NCBI RefSeq assembly: GCF_004339085.1
Contig: NZ_SMFX01000001.1
Coordinates: 943,227 to 1,007,226, forward strand
DNA length: 64,000 nucleotides
DNA from: Thiogranum longum
Lineage (GTDB): Bacteria > Pseudomonadota > Gammaproteobacteria > DSM-19610
Reading direction: 5' to 3'
The position numbers and the translations under genes are program-made. The notes under the pieces are model-generated. The model was not told the DNA's origin and did no database searches. It worked only from the letters and a program-made list of their open reading frames with translations. Below, piece after piece: positions 16,801 to 26,429 of the stretch. The stretch's first letter is position 1; the number at the start of each line of letters is the position of its first letter.

Positions 16801-19182
16801 CTACTGCCAGCTCCAGTTACGGATTTCCGGCATGTCCTGACCGTGATCGGTAATGTACTGCTTGTGTTCGATCAATTTGTCGCGCATGAGTTGTTTGAGA
16901 TAGACCCCTTTCGAACCCAGCCCTTCGACCCGGTTGACAACATCCTCGACCAGGTGGAAGCGGTCGAGCTCATTCATTACGGCCATATCGAACGGAGTGG
17001 TGGTTGTGCCTTCTTCCTTGTAGCCGCGCACGTGCAGGTTGTGATGATTGGTGCGACGGTACGTCAGGCGGTGAATCAGCCAGGGATAGCCGTGAAATGC
17101 GAACACAATCGGTTTGTCGGCGCTGAACAGGGTGTCGAAGTCGGAATCACTGAGGCCGTTCGGGTGTTCTTCTCTGGGTTGCAATGTCATCAGGTCGACG
17201 ACGTTAACGACACGAATCTTCAGCGCTGGAAGATGTTCGCGCAGCAACTTCACGGCCGCAAGCGTTTCTATCGTCGGTACGTCACCGGCGCAGGCCATGA
17301 TGACATCGGGGTTACTTTCCGCATCATTGCTGGCCCATTCCCAGATGCCGATGCCGGCATGACAGTGCCGGATTGCGGCATCCATGTTCAGCCACTGTGG
17401 TTCGGGCTGCTTGCCGGCAATGATAACGTTGACCAGGTCGCGGCTGTTCAGGCAACGATGGGTAATACACAGGGCGGTATTGGCATCCGGTGGCAGGTAG
17501 ACACGTACAATGTCGGCCTTTTTGTTCACCACGTGGTCGATAAAGCCAGGATCCTGGTGTGAGAAGCCGTTATGATCCTGCCGCCAGACATGTGAGGTAA
17601 GCAGGATGTTCAGAGAAGCAATCGGTCGCCGCCACGGGATTTCCTTGCTGACCTTGAGCCACTTGGCATGCTGGTTGAACATGGAATCCACAATATGGAT
17701 AAAGGCCTCATAGCAGGAAAACAGACCGTGCCTGCCGGTCAGAAGATAACCTTCCAGCCAGCCCTGGCAGGTATGTTCGGAAAGAATTTCCATCACCCGG
17801 CCGTCGGGTGACAGGTGGTCATCATAGTCGTAGGTTTCTGCTTCCCAGGTTCTGTTCGTGACTTCAAGCAGTGCGCCGAGACGATTGGAAACGGTTTCAT
17901 CCGGTCCCATGACGCGGAAGTTGTTTTGTTCGGCATTCAGCGTCATGACATCGCGCAGGAAGTCGCCCATACGCCGGGTGGCTTCACCGGTCGAGGCGCC
18001 GGGCGTCGGTACGTCAAAGGCGTAATCACGGTAGTCCGGTACTTTAAGATCACGTAGCAGCAGTCCGCCATTGGCATGCGGGTTACTGCCCATGCGGCGT
18101 TCACCGTGCGGGGACAGGTCGGCCAGTTCCGCGATCAATCGTCCGCTACTGTCAAACAGGGCTTCAGGTCGATAGCTTTTCATCCACTGTTCAAGGATAC
18201 GGATATGCTCCGGCTTTTCTGCCAGTTGTGCAAAAGGCACCTGGTGGGAACGCCAGTAGTCTTCGAGTTTCAGGCCATCGACTTGTTTCGGGCAGGTCCA
18301 GCCCTTGGGTGTGCGCAGGATAATCATCGGCCAGCGTGGACGAGGCATGATGTCGCCGCTACGTGCCTGTTTCTGGATACTGTGGATGTCCTCGATGACC
18401 TTGTCGAGTGTGGCAGACATGGCCTGGTGTACTGCATGAGGATCGGATCCTTCAATCAGGTACGGGGTGTACCCGTAGCCACGGAACAGGTCCATCAATT
18501 CATCACGACTGATACGCGCCAGGACGGTCGGGTTGGCAATCTTGTAGCCGTTCAGATGCAGGATCGGGAGTACGGCACCATCGCGCTGCGGATCCAGGAA
18601 TTTATTGGAATGCCAGGCCGTCGCGGCAGGGCCGGTTTCTGCTTCACCATCGCCGACCACGCAGGTAACGATCAGGTCAGGGTTATCAAAGGCCGCTCCG
18701 TAGGCATGGCTTAATGAGTAGCCCAGTTCACCCCCTTCATGGATCGAGCCGGGCGTTTCCGGTGCCGTATGGCTGGGAATACCGCCGGGAAACGAGAACT
18801 GCTTGAACAGGCGCTTCATGCCGGCTTCGTCCTGCGTAATATTGGGATACAGCTCGCTGTAACTTCCCTCTAGGTAGGTGTTGGCTACCAGTCCCGGTGC
18901 TCCGTGACCCGGGCCGGTGACATAAATCATGTTCAGGTCGCGTACACGGATCACCCGGTTGAGGTGGGCGTAGATCATGTTCAGACCGGGCGTGGTGCCC
19001 CAGTGCCCCAGCAGACGGGGCTTGATGTGTTCAAGTGACAGGGGCTGTTTGAGCAACGGGTTGTCCAGCAGGTAGATCTGCCCGATGGAAAGATAATTGG
19101 CGGCGCGCCACCAGGCATCGATCAGCTCGAGTTCACGGCTGTCGAGTGGTGTGTCCGTTAGCGTAAAATGCGATGCGATCAT
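16801..19182 (-). CDS. xfp: Xylulose-5-phosphate/fructose-6-phosphate phosphoketolase
   Basis: The 793-residue protein is a full-length phosphoketolase. It has the N-terminal domain with [14 protein letters not shown] and [18 protein letters not shown], the thiamine-diphosphate motif [10 protein letters not shown], and [12 protein letters not shown] and [25 protein letters not shown] in the later domains. It splits xylulose 5-phosphate or fructose 6-phosphate with phosphate to acetyl-phosphate plus glyceraldehyde 3-phosphate or erythrose 4-phosphate. The ATG at 19182 begins the conserved region; residues encoded further upstream are not family-like and run into the promoter. Acetyl-phosphate can then go to acetate through AckA (19926-21113) with ATP gain, or to acetyl-CoA through the transferase encoded in the same operon. 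Confidence 0.93.
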   Translation of the reverse strand: MIASHFTLTDTPLDSRELELIDAWWRAANYLSIGQIYLLDNPLLKQPLSLEHIKPRLLGHWGTTPGLNMIYAHLNRVIRVRDLNMIYVTGPGHGAPGLVANTYLEGSYSELYPNITQDEAGMKRLFKQFSFPGGIPSHTAPETPGSIHEGGELGYSLSHAYGAAFDNPDLIVTCVVGDGEAETGPAATAWHSNKFLDPQRDGAVLPILHLNGYKIANPTVLARISRDELMDLFRGYGYTPYLIEGSDPHAVHQAMSATLDKVIEDIHSIQKQARSGDIMPRPRWPMIILRTPKGWTCPKQVDGLKLEDYWRSHQVPFAQLAEKPEHIRILEQWMKSYRPEALFDSSGRLIAELADLSPHGERRMGSNPHANGGLLLRDLKVPDYRDYAFDVPTPGASTGEATRRMGDFLRDVMTLNAEQNNFRVMGPDETVSNRLGALLEVTNRTWEAETYDYDDHLSPDGRVMEILSEHTCQGWLEGYLLTGRHGLFSCYEAFIHIVDSMFNQHAKWLKVSKEIPWRRPIASLNILLTSHVWRQDHNGFSHQDPGFIDHVVNKKADIVRVYLPPDANTALCITHRCLNSRDLVNVIIAGKQPEPQWLNMDAAIRHCHAGIGIWEWASNDAESNPDVIMACAGDVPTIETLAAVKLLREHLPALKIRVVNVVDLMTLQPREEHPNGLSDSDFDTLFSADKPIVFAFHGYPWLIHRLTYRRTNHHNLHVRGYKEEGTTTTPFDMAVMNELDRFHLVEDVVNRVEGLGSKGVYLKQLMRDKLIEHKQYITDHGQDMPEIRNWSWQ

Positions 19183-19237
19183 CCCGGATGTCCCTGTCTG
19201 TCTGTAGTGAGTTGCGCTCACTTGTCGCGTCCCGGGA

Positions 19238-19280
19238 ATTCTGCGCGCGTCCGCTACGTCTGGCTGTAACCTGGGTGACA
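19238..19280 (-). promoter_or_regulatory. Crp/Fnr-type class II promoter for the phosphoketolase operon
   Basis: The palindrome TGTAACCTGGGTGACA lies at 19265-19280. The hexamer CAGAAT (19243 to 19238, minus strand) begins 21 bases after it, identical in sequence and spacing to the pdh promoter at 14031. The predicted start is near 19231, 49 bases before the phosphoketolase ATG. In the plus direction the hexamer at the same distance (TGTGGT) is not -10-like, so the site seems aimed at phosphoketolase; a TATATT at 19307-19312 may serve the plus-strand gene. Confidence 0.82.
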
Positions 19281-19363
19281 GCCATAGCATAGTTGGCGAC
19301 CTGTGGTATATTCTGTAATACATAAAAACATTTTTAAAACAGCCCGGAAAAGGAGTGCATGTG

Positions 19364-19867
19364 ATGAGACGTTTATATTTTCTTCTACCCAATGTGGAAG
19401 TTGCGCATAAGGTGGTCGATGAATTGCTGCTGGCGCGTGTTGAGGAGCGTCATATTCATGTCATCGCACCGGAAGGGGTGTCGCTGGGAGATCTGCCAGA
19501 GGCGTCGCTGCTGCAAAAAAGTGATTTTATTCCCGCTGTGGAACGAGGTGTGGCCCTGGGCGGGGCAACCGGGGTGCTGGCGGGTCTGGCCGCAGTTGCC
19601 ATGCCAGGTGTCGTGATTGCCGGCGGTGCGTTGCTGGCCATGAGCCTGCTGGGTGCCGGTATGGGTGCCTGGCTGGGTGGTATGATTGGTATGGATGTAG
19701 ATAATACCCGTGTGAAGGAATTCCAGTCAGCGATTGAAAAAGGCGAGCTGCTGATGATGGTCGATGTGCCAAAAGACCGGGTTAGTGAAATTGAAGAACT
19801 GGTCAGGAAACACCATCCTGATGCTGACTTCGAAGGCACCGAGCCGACAATCCCCGCTTTTCCGTAA
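19364..19867 (+). CDS. DUF1269-type general stress protein
   Basis: The 167-residue protein has a predicted alpha/beta N-terminal part ([19 protein letters not shown]), a central hydrophobic glycine/alanine-rich stretch (residues about 62-108) that could insert into or span a membrane, and a C-terminal alpha/beta part ([21 protein letters not shown]). This is the pattern of the DUF1269 / general-stress-protein 17M group; the biochemical function is unknown. The ATG at 19364 follows AGGAG eight bases upstream. It is divergent from phosphoketolase. Two related proteins are encoded at 21734-22324 and 37674-38189. Confidence 0.72.
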   Translation: MRRLYFLLPNVEVAHKVVDELLLARVEERHIHVIAPEGVSLGDLPEASLLQKSDFIPAVERGVALGGATGVLAGLAAVAMPGVVIAGGALLAMSLLGAGMGAWLGGMIGMDVDNTRVKEFQSAIEKGELLMMVDVPKDRVSEIEELVRKHHPDADFEGTEPTIPAFP

Positions 19868-19925
19868 CAGCAGTACGTCCCTGCGACGGCAGGACGATAC
19901 AGGCCCGGGTGTGCAAGTTCGGCTA

Positions 19926-21113
19926 TCAGTTCCCGGCTTGTAATGACAGCGTTGCAAGTGTATGCCGGGCAATCATCAGTTCTTCATTGGTGGGAATAAC
20001 ACGGGCTTCAACCTGACTCCCGGGTTTATTGATACATGATATGCCACGGGTATTGGCAGCTTCATCGAGTTCCAGCCCTAGCCACTTGCAACCGGCAGCG
20101 ACGGCGGAACGTATCCTCGGGCTGTGTTCACCGATACCGGCAGTGAATACCAGCCCGTCAATGCCCCCCAGTGCCGCCGCCAGCGAACCGATGGCGCGTA
20201 CCGTGTGGTGAACAAACAGATCAATTGCAAAGCGGGCTTTTGCTTCATTTGAGTCGAGCAGTGTACTCATGTCGTCGCTGATACCGGATACACCCAGCAG
20301 ACCCGACTCGAAGTAGAGCAGGTCAGAAATCGCCTGCGATGTCATACCCTGTTGCAGGAGATAAAGTACCACGGCCGGGTCAATACTGCCGCTGCGGGTG
20401 CCCATCGGGATACCATCCAGCGGTGTGAAGGTCATTGTGGTGGCGACGCTGTGACGCTGATGCATGGCGCACAGGCTGGCCCCGTGTCCGAGGTGTGCAA
20501 CAATAACCCTGCCGTCTGCTTTTTCACCCAGGTGATCGGGAAGCACGCTGGCGATATATTCATAAGACAAGCCGTGAAAACCATAGCGCCTTACATTATT
20601 CAATGCTTCCCGGTCCGGAAGTGCGAACTGCTGTTCTACTTCTGCGCGCGTGCTGTGGAACGCGGTATCGAAACAGGCAACCTGGGGGAGGTTCGGCTGA
20701 AGCTTCTGTAGTGCAGCAATACCTGCCAGGTTGGCTGGTAGATGATTGGGTGCAAGTGGCGTCAGTGTATCCAGGTAGTGGAGTACATCGTTGGTGACAG
20801 GGACCGGTTTGTTAAAGCGTGTTCCACCATGCACCATGCGATGGCCAACAGCGGTCAGCGTTGCGTCCCCGGCCTGTTCCGACAACCATGTCATCAGGGT
20901 GGACAGCGCCTGCTCGTGGTCTTGAAGGACCACGGGCACCTCACGGGTTCGTCCATTCTCAGAAACCCGGAAACGACTTTCCTGTCCAATGCCACTCATC
21001 AGGCCACGACAGCGCTCCTGCAGCGAGCTGCGATCTACGCCGGTAAACAGGGTAAATTTCAGGCTGGAAGACCCACTGTTGATCACCAGCAGGTTGTCGC
21101 GGCCGGTCGTCAT
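19926..21113 (-). CDS. ackA: Acetate kinase
   Basis: The 395-residue protein has the acetate kinase signature VINSGSSSLKF near the N-terminus, the catalytic region GHRMVHGGTRF and ADGRVIVAHLGHGASLCA, and the C-terminal GLVFTAGIGEHSPRIR. It converts acetyl-phosphate and ADP into acetate and ATP. Together with phosphoketolase this yields ATP from sugar phosphates without respiration. It starts six bases after the small YvlD-like membrane protein gene and is read from the promoter at 21552-21594. Confidence 0.94.
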   Translation of the reverse strand: MTTGRDNLLVINSGSSSLKFTLFTGVDRSSLQERCRGLMSGIGQESRFRVSENGRTREVPVVLQDHEQALSTLMTWLSEQAGDATLTAVGHRMVHGGTRFNKPVPVTNDVLHYLDTLTPLAPNHLPANLAGIAALQKLQPNLPQVACFDTAFHSTRAEVEQQFALPDREALNNVRRYGFHGLSYEYIASVLPDHLGEKADGRVIVAHLGHGASLCAMHQRHSVATTMTFTPLDGIPMGTRSGSIDPAVVLYLLQQGMTSQAISDLLYFESGLLGVSGISDDMSTLLDSNEAKARFAIDLFVHHTVRAIGSLAAALGGIDGLVFTAGIGEHSPRIRSAVAAGCKWLGLELDEAANTRGISCINKPGSQVEARVIPTNEELMIARHTLATLSLQAGN

Positions 21114-21119
21114 GCCGGA

Positions 21120-21524
21120 CTAGATGTTGTACATCGGGTGCCCGGTACTCATATGCATCCAGTACACCGTATCGAACATAAGCCACTGGACGAAGATAAA
21201 ACCGACAATGGCCAACAGCGCCATGATGATGGCAGCGAGTACAGCATCACCAAAACGCTCGACCTCGAATCCCGGCACGATGGCGGCAGTGAGTTTCAGC
21301 ATCACTGCGTTGATCAGGAGGGCAAACAGGCCGAATGTGAATACCGTAAGCGGTAACGTGAGAAACCAGAGGATTGGCCGGATCACCGCGTTGAAAATGC
21401 CCAGTACCAGGGCCGCCAGTAGCAGGCTGCCGGCCGAATCTGCCTTTACGCCACCCACCATGAGTGTTACCAGCCAGAGTCCCAGCGCGGTTATCAGCCA
21501 TATCACCAGAAACCCGACTAACAT
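21120..21524 (-). CDS. Phage holin family 4 / YvlD-like membrane protein
   Basis: This 134-residue protein consists almost wholly of four hydrophobic segments (from FLVIWLITALGLWLVTLMV to LLAIVGFIFVQWLM), with the internal motif LGIFNAVIRPILWFLTLPLTVFTFGLF that marks the YvlD/holin-4 group. These small inner-membrane proteins are widespread and poorly understood; the name holin is only a family label and no phage genes are near. The ATG at 21524 begins the conserved part. It is the first gene before ackA, about 21 bases after the predicted transcript start. Confidence 0.78.
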   Translation of the reverse strand: MLVGFLVIWLITALGLWLVTLMVGGVKADSAGSLLLAALVLGIFNAVIRPILWFLTLPLTVFTFGLFALLINAVMLKLTAAIVPGFEVERFGDAVLAAIIMALLAIVGFIFVQWLMFDTVYWMHMSTGHPMYNI

Positions 21525-21551
21525 TTTTCCTGCTCCTGTGAATTTCGGTGC

Positions 21552-21594
21552 ATTTTGCCTGCTCCTTTCTGGTGGGGCTGTAACCTGGGTGACA
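21552..21594 (-). promoter_or_regulatory. Crp/Fnr-type class II promoter for the YvlD-ackA operon
   Basis: The palindrome TGTAACCTGGGTGACA at 21579-21594 is identical to the phosphoketolase site. The hexamer CAAAAT (21557 to 21552, minus strand) begins 21 bases after it. The predicted start is near 21545, 21 bases before the ATG at 21524. The same palindrome also fits a plus-strand promoter. Confidence 0.82.
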
Positions 21595-21621
21595 ACGCCA
21601 CAGGATGATCGGTGGTAGATT
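21579..21621 (+). promoter_or_regulatory. Crp/Fnr-type class II promoter for the 21734-23732 genes, sharing the palindrome
   Basis: Reading the palindrome at 21579-21594 in the plus direction, the hexamer TAGATT at 21616-21621 again begins 21 bases after it. The predicted start is near 21628, about 106 bases before the ATG at 21734. One bound dimer could therefore drive both directions. Confidence 0.65.
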
Positions 21622-21733
21622 GAGTGTCGACGCCGGATCATGATAAATGATTACACGGGGTCCATGCTACAAGTATCCCGCCGCACAGTATTCGCGGCAT
21701 GACAGCAGTTCCGTGAAACCGGGGAATACACCT

Positions 21734-22324
21734 ATGAGTGATACAGACAAACCGACAGCTGCTGAAGGCAAGCCACCACGCCTGGTGCTGGCGTGTGGCA
21801 TATTCAACGATGAAGCTTCTGCGAGGCGTGTGGTGGAAAAGCTTATCGAGGATGATTTTCCCATGGACCAGTTGTCGCTGCTGCACCGCTCCGGCGGTGA
21901 GGGCGACGATATGCTTGGCCTCGCCTTTACCAATACCGAAGAACGCGTGAAAGTGTGGGGTGAGCACGGCGCAGCCTGGGGTGCGCTGTGGGGCCTGCTT
22001 GCCGGTGCGACGGGCCTGTTTATGCTGCCAGGCATTGGGCCACTGCTTGCAGCGGGACCGGTTGTCGAGGCACTGGGTGGTGCAATTGCCGGGGCGGCTT
22101 TGACCGGTGGTGCCATGGCCGGTGCTGCGGCCCTGACACAGTTGGCCAGCGCCTTGCACCGCATGGGCGTGCCGGATGCGGATATCGAAATGATCCACGA
22201 TGCTATTCAGCAAGGACGATACGCCGTCATTTTGCACTGCACGCCCGACCAGGCCGAGCACTGTGCCATGCGTCTTGGCTGGGCGGGTGCAGATCCGGTC
22301 GTTACCATGCCGATAGCACATTAA
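21734..22324 (+). CDS. DUF1269-type general stress protein with glycine-rich membrane segment
   Basis: The 196-residue protein resembles the 17M/DUF1269 stress family. An N-terminal alpha/beta segment (VLACGIFNDEASARRVVEKLIEDDF) is followed by a long glycine/alanine-rich hydrophobic centre (residues about 80-145) and a C-terminal alpha/beta segment (DAIQQGRYAVILHC). The central part looks like a pair of membrane-inserting helices. Biochemical function is unknown. It precedes the beta-CASP hydrolase gene by ten bases, so the two are probably co-transcribed. Confidence 0.72.
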   Translation: MSDTDKPTAAEGKPPRLVLACGIFNDEASARRVVEKLIEDDFPMDQLSLLHRSGGEGDDMLGLAFTNTEERVKVWGEHGAAWGALWGLLAGATGLFMLPGIGPLLAAGPVVEALGGAIAGAALTGGAMAGAAALTQLASALHRMGVPDADIEMIHDAIQQGRYAVILHCTPDQAEHCAMRLGWAGADPVVTMPIAH

Positions 22325-22334
22325 AGGAGTATCA

Positions 22335-23732
22335 ATGAAAATCTTGTTTCATGGTGCCGACCGGGGCGTAACCGGTTCCTGCCACATGGTCGAATGTGCC
22401 GGAAAACGCATTCTGATTGATTGTGGACTGTACCAGGGCGGACATGAGCTGGTGGAGGAGAATTCCGCGCCTTTCGGGTTTGATCCCGCAGATATCGACT
22501 ATCTGCTCCTGACCCATGCCCATCTTGATCATTGCGGACGAATACCGCTGTTGGTTAAACAGGGTTTTAACGGCGAGATCATCACTACCCCGGCATCGGC
22601 CGAACTGGCGCGTCTGGTGATGCTGGATTCTGCCGGTCTTCAGGAAGAGGAAGCACGTTACCAGTTACGCAAGGCGCGCCGTCATGGTGGCAACCATGGC
22701 AGGAATGTAGAGCCACTCTATACCACGCTCGATGCGCTCAACAGCCTCGAATATTTTGGCAGGCATGCAGCGTATAACGAAGCCCTGCGACTCGACGGTG
22801 GTATCGATGCAACTTTTATCGATGCCGGACATATCCTGGGGTCCGCCAGTATCGTGCTGGATCTCGAAGAGGAAGGGCGCAAGCATCGTGTACTGTTTTC
22901 AGGAGATCTTGGTTACAGTGGCAGGGCAGTACTGCGTGACCCGGTCAGTCCGCAACAGCCTGTCGATACCGTGATCATGGAAACAACCTACGGGGACCGC
23001 CTGCACAAACAACTCGAGCCATCCATCCATGAGTTGTACGCCGTGATAAACGAAACTGTCCGGCGTGGCGGCAATATTATAATCCCAACGTTCGCGCTGG
23101 AGCGCGCCCAGGAAATACTGTATTACCTGCGAGAGGGTGTGAAGGATGGACACATCGAACACTTTACCAATGTCTTTCTCGATTCGCCCATGGCCATATC
23201 CGCCACACAGATCTTCCGGCGGCACCCGGAATGTTTCAACAAGGAGACACTGAAAATCTTCGACGGAGGTACAGACCCCTTTGACCTGCCCGGGCTGCAC
23301 TTTACCCGTGAGACGGCGGAATCCATGGCGATAAACCAGATCGACGGTGGTGCGGTGATTATGGCGGGTTCAGGTATGTGCACCGGTGGGCGCGTTCGTC
23401 ACCACCTCAAGCACAATCTGTGGCGGCAGCAGAACAGTATTGTCTTTGTCGGCTATGCCGCACAGGGCACGCTGGCACGCCGTATAATTGATGGCGCTGA
23501 ATCGGTGCGTATATTTGGTGAGGAGATTCCGGTGAAGGCCAGCATCCACACCATTGGTGGATTCTCCGCGCACGCCGATCAGGCAGAATTACTGGCCTGG
23601 CAACAGCGAACCGGAAATCCGGCAACAACCTTTCTGGTTCACGGTGAAGAAGACGCTATGAAGGCATTTTCCCGCAAGTTAAGTCATACAAAGGTAGAGA
23701 TGCCAGAACTGCACCAGCGTTATGATCTTTGA
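22335..23732 (+). CDS. MBL-fold / beta-CASP RNA-processing-type hydrolase
   Basis: The 465-residue protein has the metallo-beta-lactamase zinc motif THAHLDHCGRIP, a beta-CASP domain in the middle (FTNVFLDSPMAISATQIFRRHPE), and the C-terminal RNA-metabolising region (AGSGMCTGGRVRHHLKHNL and TIGGFSAHADQAELLAW). Related proteins are CPSF73-like RNA endo- or exonucleases. The likely substrate is RNA, but a stress-specific target is not visible. A clean ribosome site, AAAGGAG, precedes the ATG. It converges with the proton-pumping ATPase gene two bases apart. Confidence 0.87.
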   Translation: MKILFHGADRGVTGSCHMVECAGKRILIDCGLYQGGHELVEENSAPFGFDPADIDYLLLTHAHLDHCGRIPLLVKQGFNGEIITTPASAELARLVMLDSAGLQEEEARYQLRKARRHGGNHGRNVEPLYTTLDALNSLEYFGRHAAYNEALRLDGGIDATFIDAGHILGSASIVLDLEEEGRKHRVLFSGDLGYSGRAVLRDPVSPQQPVDTVIMETTYGDRLHKQLEPSIHELYAVINETVRRGGNIIIPTFALERAQEILYYLREGVKDGHIEHFTNVFLDSPMAISATQIFRRHPECFNKETLKIFDGGTDPFDLPGLHFTRETAESMAINQIDGGAVIMAGSGMCTGGRVRHHLKHNLWRQQNSIVFVGYAAQGTLARRIIDGAESVRIFGEEIPVKASIHTIGGFSAHADQAELLAWQQRTGNPATTFLVHGEEDAMKAFSRKLSHTKVEMPELHQRYDL

Positions 23733-23733
23733 T

Positions 23734-26325
23734 TCAGCGATTGCGCAGGATACGGTAGGCCTGGATTTTTACTGCGTCGTTGATGACAAACCAGAGCAGG
23801 GCGTAGGCCCAGATACCCAGTGCGTATTCCCAGCCAATTGGCGTGACGAATATCCCGTATACCGCGATCAGTGTGCCGAGGATTTCAGTGCCAAAGGTGG
23901 CACCGAACAACAGGCCTGACGGGTAGGGGCGTTTCCAGAACCAGTCATCGATACGCGTGACATACAGCGTGCTGTGACCGGCAATGATCAGCTTCAGGAA
24001 CAGCAGTGTTTGAATCAGTTCCTCGGGCAGGCCGTTTTTTTGAAGGATATAAAACAGCAGGAAAGACGATATAACGCCTGTTACGCCCAGTGCACTGGAA
24101 ACTGTCAACAGTTCGCTCATATTCCAGCGCACCGGCTTTCTGTCCACGCGGGTGTTGTCGTAGGCAATAGCGAGTATCGGAATATCGTTGAGTAGTGCCA
24201 GCAGAATGATCATCAACGCCGTGATCGGGTAGAAATTAAACACCACAATTGACAGCGTCATGAACAGGATGATGCGTATCGTTTCCGCAATGCGGAACGT
24301 TGCATAACTTTTCATCCGCTCAAAGGTGATGCGTGCCTGCTTGGTGGCTTCGTTAATGACGGACAGGCCGGGTGCGGTCAGGATAATATCAGCCGCTGCG
24401 CGTGCGGCATCGGTGGCGTTGGCCACGGCAAAGCCGCAGTCGGCTTTTTTCAGTGCCGGGGCGTCATTGACGCCATCGCCGGTCATGGCGACCAGGTGAC
24501 CGCCTTTTTGCAGCGTATCGACAATGCGGTACTTGTCTTCCGGTACGACTTCGGCGAACAGGTCGACATCCTCGATCATGTCGATGATGGCCGATTCGTG
24601 GGTGTAGATGAACTCGCGTTCCAGCAGGCGCGTGTCGTAAAGTTGTTCGAGTGTCTCCATGACTTCATCAGCAAAATGCCGGGCTTCCGATTGCGAAACA
24701 TCACCTTTGAGGCGCGAGTAGATGGCCGCAGACAGGGCCGATGTCAGCGTCAGCAGTTCCTGGCTTCCGCTACCGGTCAACTGTTTTGAACGGATGGTTT
24801 CGCCTTCCAGCCCCAGCAGTCGGCCGACTTCGCGGGCAATGGCAATGTGGTCGCCGGTGACCATTTTGACGCGTACACCGTAGTCGCGCATGTCCGCAAT
24901 GACCTGGGCGGATTCCGGGCGGGGTGGGTCGTAGAGGGGGATCAGGCCAATCAGTTGCAGTGGCTGGTCAGCCGGTTTCCGGCCCACCGCCAGCGTGCGA
25001 TATCCCTTGCTGGCAAGCTGGTCGACCAGTGTGTTGACAATGGCGGCTTCTTCATCCGGTAGTTCCGCCATCTCCGCCAGCACCTGGGCAGCGCCTTTTA
25101 CGGCGGTGAACGTTTCACTGTCCGTTTCGATTGTTGCTTCGGTTCGCTTGCGTACCGGGTCAAAGGGGATGAAGTGAGTTTGACGATAGGGCGCCAGATC
25201 CATGTCCGGCAGCTTTTCATCGATATAGTGGAATATCGGTAATTCAATCGGGTCGTTGTTTTCCAGGCGCGAGGCAAGTGCCGCGACCAGGAACAGCTCG
25301 GGGATGTCATGTCCATCAAGTACTACCGGTTCCGCGACCTGCATACGGTTCTCGGTCAGCGTACCGGTCTTGTCGCTGCAGAACACATCGACACCGGCCA
25401 GCTCCTCGATGGCGGTGAGTTTTGATACTACCGCCTGGCGGCGAGCGAGATTCATGGCGCCGACCGCCATAGTGACTGAAAGCACTGCAGGCAGGGCGAC
25501 AGGAATTGCTGCAACCGTCAGTACCAGTGCGAAACGGATTATCTCGATCAGCTCGTCGCCCCTGAACAGCGATACCAGTATGATCAGCAGCACCAGTGCA
25601 ACGGTGATCAGGATGAGGAAATTACCAATCTGGATAACCATTTTCTGGAAATGGCTGCGTTCTTCCAGTTGGGCCCGGGCGACCAGCGAAACCACGCTGG
25701 AGAAGCGCGTGTTCATGCCGGTATTGATGACCACAGCCAGCATTTCACCCTGCTTGACGATGGTATTCGCATAGGCGACTTCATTGATCTTTCGGCTGAC
25801 CGGCAATGACTCACCGGTCAGCGCAGACTGGTCGATAAGCAGGTAGTCGCCGGAAACCAGCTGGACATCCGCAGGTACGATATCGCCGATACGCAGTCGC
25901 ACCAGGTCACCGGGCACCAGATCCCGGGCCGGTATGACCTTCGTTATCCCGTTGCGCATCACGGTAACCTGGCGCGCCATTCTTGCTTTTAGCGCTTTCA
26001 GGGCATTCAGTGCGCGATGTTCCTGGAAAAAATCGAGGCCTGCATTGACCAGCAACATGACCAGGATGATCACGAAGTCTTCCCACTTGCCTGCCAGCGC
26101 AGACAGCACAGCTGCGGCCTCGATCATCCACGGGATGGGAGCCCAGAAACGCCGGAAAATCCGGTGCCAGAGCGGTTCTTCGCGTTCTTCTATTTCGTTG
26201 GGGCCGTATTTCTCGAGACGCTGCTTTACTTCGGCATCGGTCAGTCCGGCGGCCGGATCGACATCCAGCGCCTTCAGGGTCTCGGCGACGCTTTGTTGTG
26301 CGTAAGTATCAGTGTCCTGGGTCAT
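23734..26325 (-). CDS. P-type (IIIA) plasma-membrane proton-pumping ATPase
   Basis: The 863-residue protein has the complete P-type ATPase layout: actuator domain with LTGESLPV, phosphorylation motif CSDKTGTLTEN with D318, nucleotide-binding domain, hinge MTGDGVNDAPALKKADCG, and about ten membrane segments. The sequence matches the H+-exporting PMA1-type group (IIIA) rather than metal or calcium pumps: it lacks the CPx metal site and has PVALPAVLSVTMA in the fourth segment. It would use ATP to extrude protons and hold membrane potential when respiration fails. The ATG at 26325 follows AGGA. It has its own regulated promoter at 26368-26410. Confidence 0.9.
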   Translation of the reverse strand: MTQDTDTYAQQSVAETLKALDVDPAAGLTDAEVKQRLEKYGPNEIEEREEPLWHRIFRRFWAPIPWMIEAAAVLSALAGKWEDFVIILVMLLVNAGLDFFQEHRALNALKALKARMARQVTVMRNGITKVIPARDLVPGDLVRLRIGDIVPADVQLVSGDYLLIDQSALTGESLPVSRKINEVAYANTIVKQGEMLAVVINTGMNTRFSSVVSLVARAQLEERSHFQKMVIQIGNFLILITVALVLLIILVSLFRGDELIEIIRFALVLTVAAIPVALPAVLSVTMAVGAMNLARRQAVVSKLTAIEELAGVDVFCSDKTGTLTENRMQVAEPVVLDGHDIPELFLVAALASRLENNDPIELPIFHYIDEKLPDMDLAPYRQTHFIPFDPVRKRTEATIETDSETFTAVKGAAQVLAEMAELPDEEAAIVNTLVDQLASKGYRTLAVGRKPADQPLQLIGLIPLYDPPRPESAQVIADMRDYGVRVKMVTGDHIAIAREVGRLLGLEGETIRSKQLTGSGSQELLTLTSALSAAIYSRLKGDVSQSEARHFADEVMETLEQLYDTRLLEREFIYTHESAIIDMIEDVDLFAEVVPEDKYRIVDTLQKGGHLVAMTGDGVNDAPALKKADCGFAVANATDAARAAADIILTAPGLSVINEATKQARITFERMKSYATFRIAETIRIILFMTLSIVVFNFYPITALMIILLALLNDIPILAIAYDNTRVDRKPVRWNMSELLTVSSALGVTGVISSFLLFYILQKNGLPEELIQTLLFLKLIIAGHSTLYVTRIDDWFWKRPYPSGLLFGATFGTEILGTLIAVYGIFVTPIGWEYALGIWAYALLWFVINDAVKIQAYRILRNR

Positions 26326-26367
26326 GTTCGAATCCTGGGTTGAAAGTACGGGATACGGGATTCTGCA

Positions 26368-26410
26368 AGACTAGCGTGATTTTCTTCCCTGGCCTGCAAC
26401 CCAGGTGACA
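26368..26410 (-). promoter_or_regulatory. Crp/Fnr-type class II promoter for the proton ATPase
   Basis: The palindrome TGCAACCCAGGTGACA lies at 26395-26410. The hexamer TAGTCT (26373 to 26368, minus strand) begins 21 bases after it. The predicted start is near 26361, about 36 bases before the ATG at 26325. The site lies in the 104-base gap behind the LpxR-like gene. Confidence 0.78.
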
Positions 26411-26429
26411 GGCCGGCCCTGTCAGTTGC

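Noticed and set aside
16696-17562. Plus-strand frame opposite phosphoketolase
   Set aside because: Antisense shadow of a strongly conserved enzyme gene.
17796-17816. GGGTGACAG sequence inside the phosphoketolase gene
   Set aside because: It matches only one half of the palindrome and lies within coding sequence.
19265-19312. Palindrome at 19265 as a class II site for the plus-strand gene at 19364
   Set aside because: The hexamer 21 bases past the site (TGTGGT) is not -10-like; TATATT at 19307 is five bases too far, so only the minus-strand promoter was annotated.
21120-21524. Holin-family label as a sign of prophage
   Set aside because: The YvlD/holin-4 label is a family name for a common chromosomal membrane protein; no phage genes are near.
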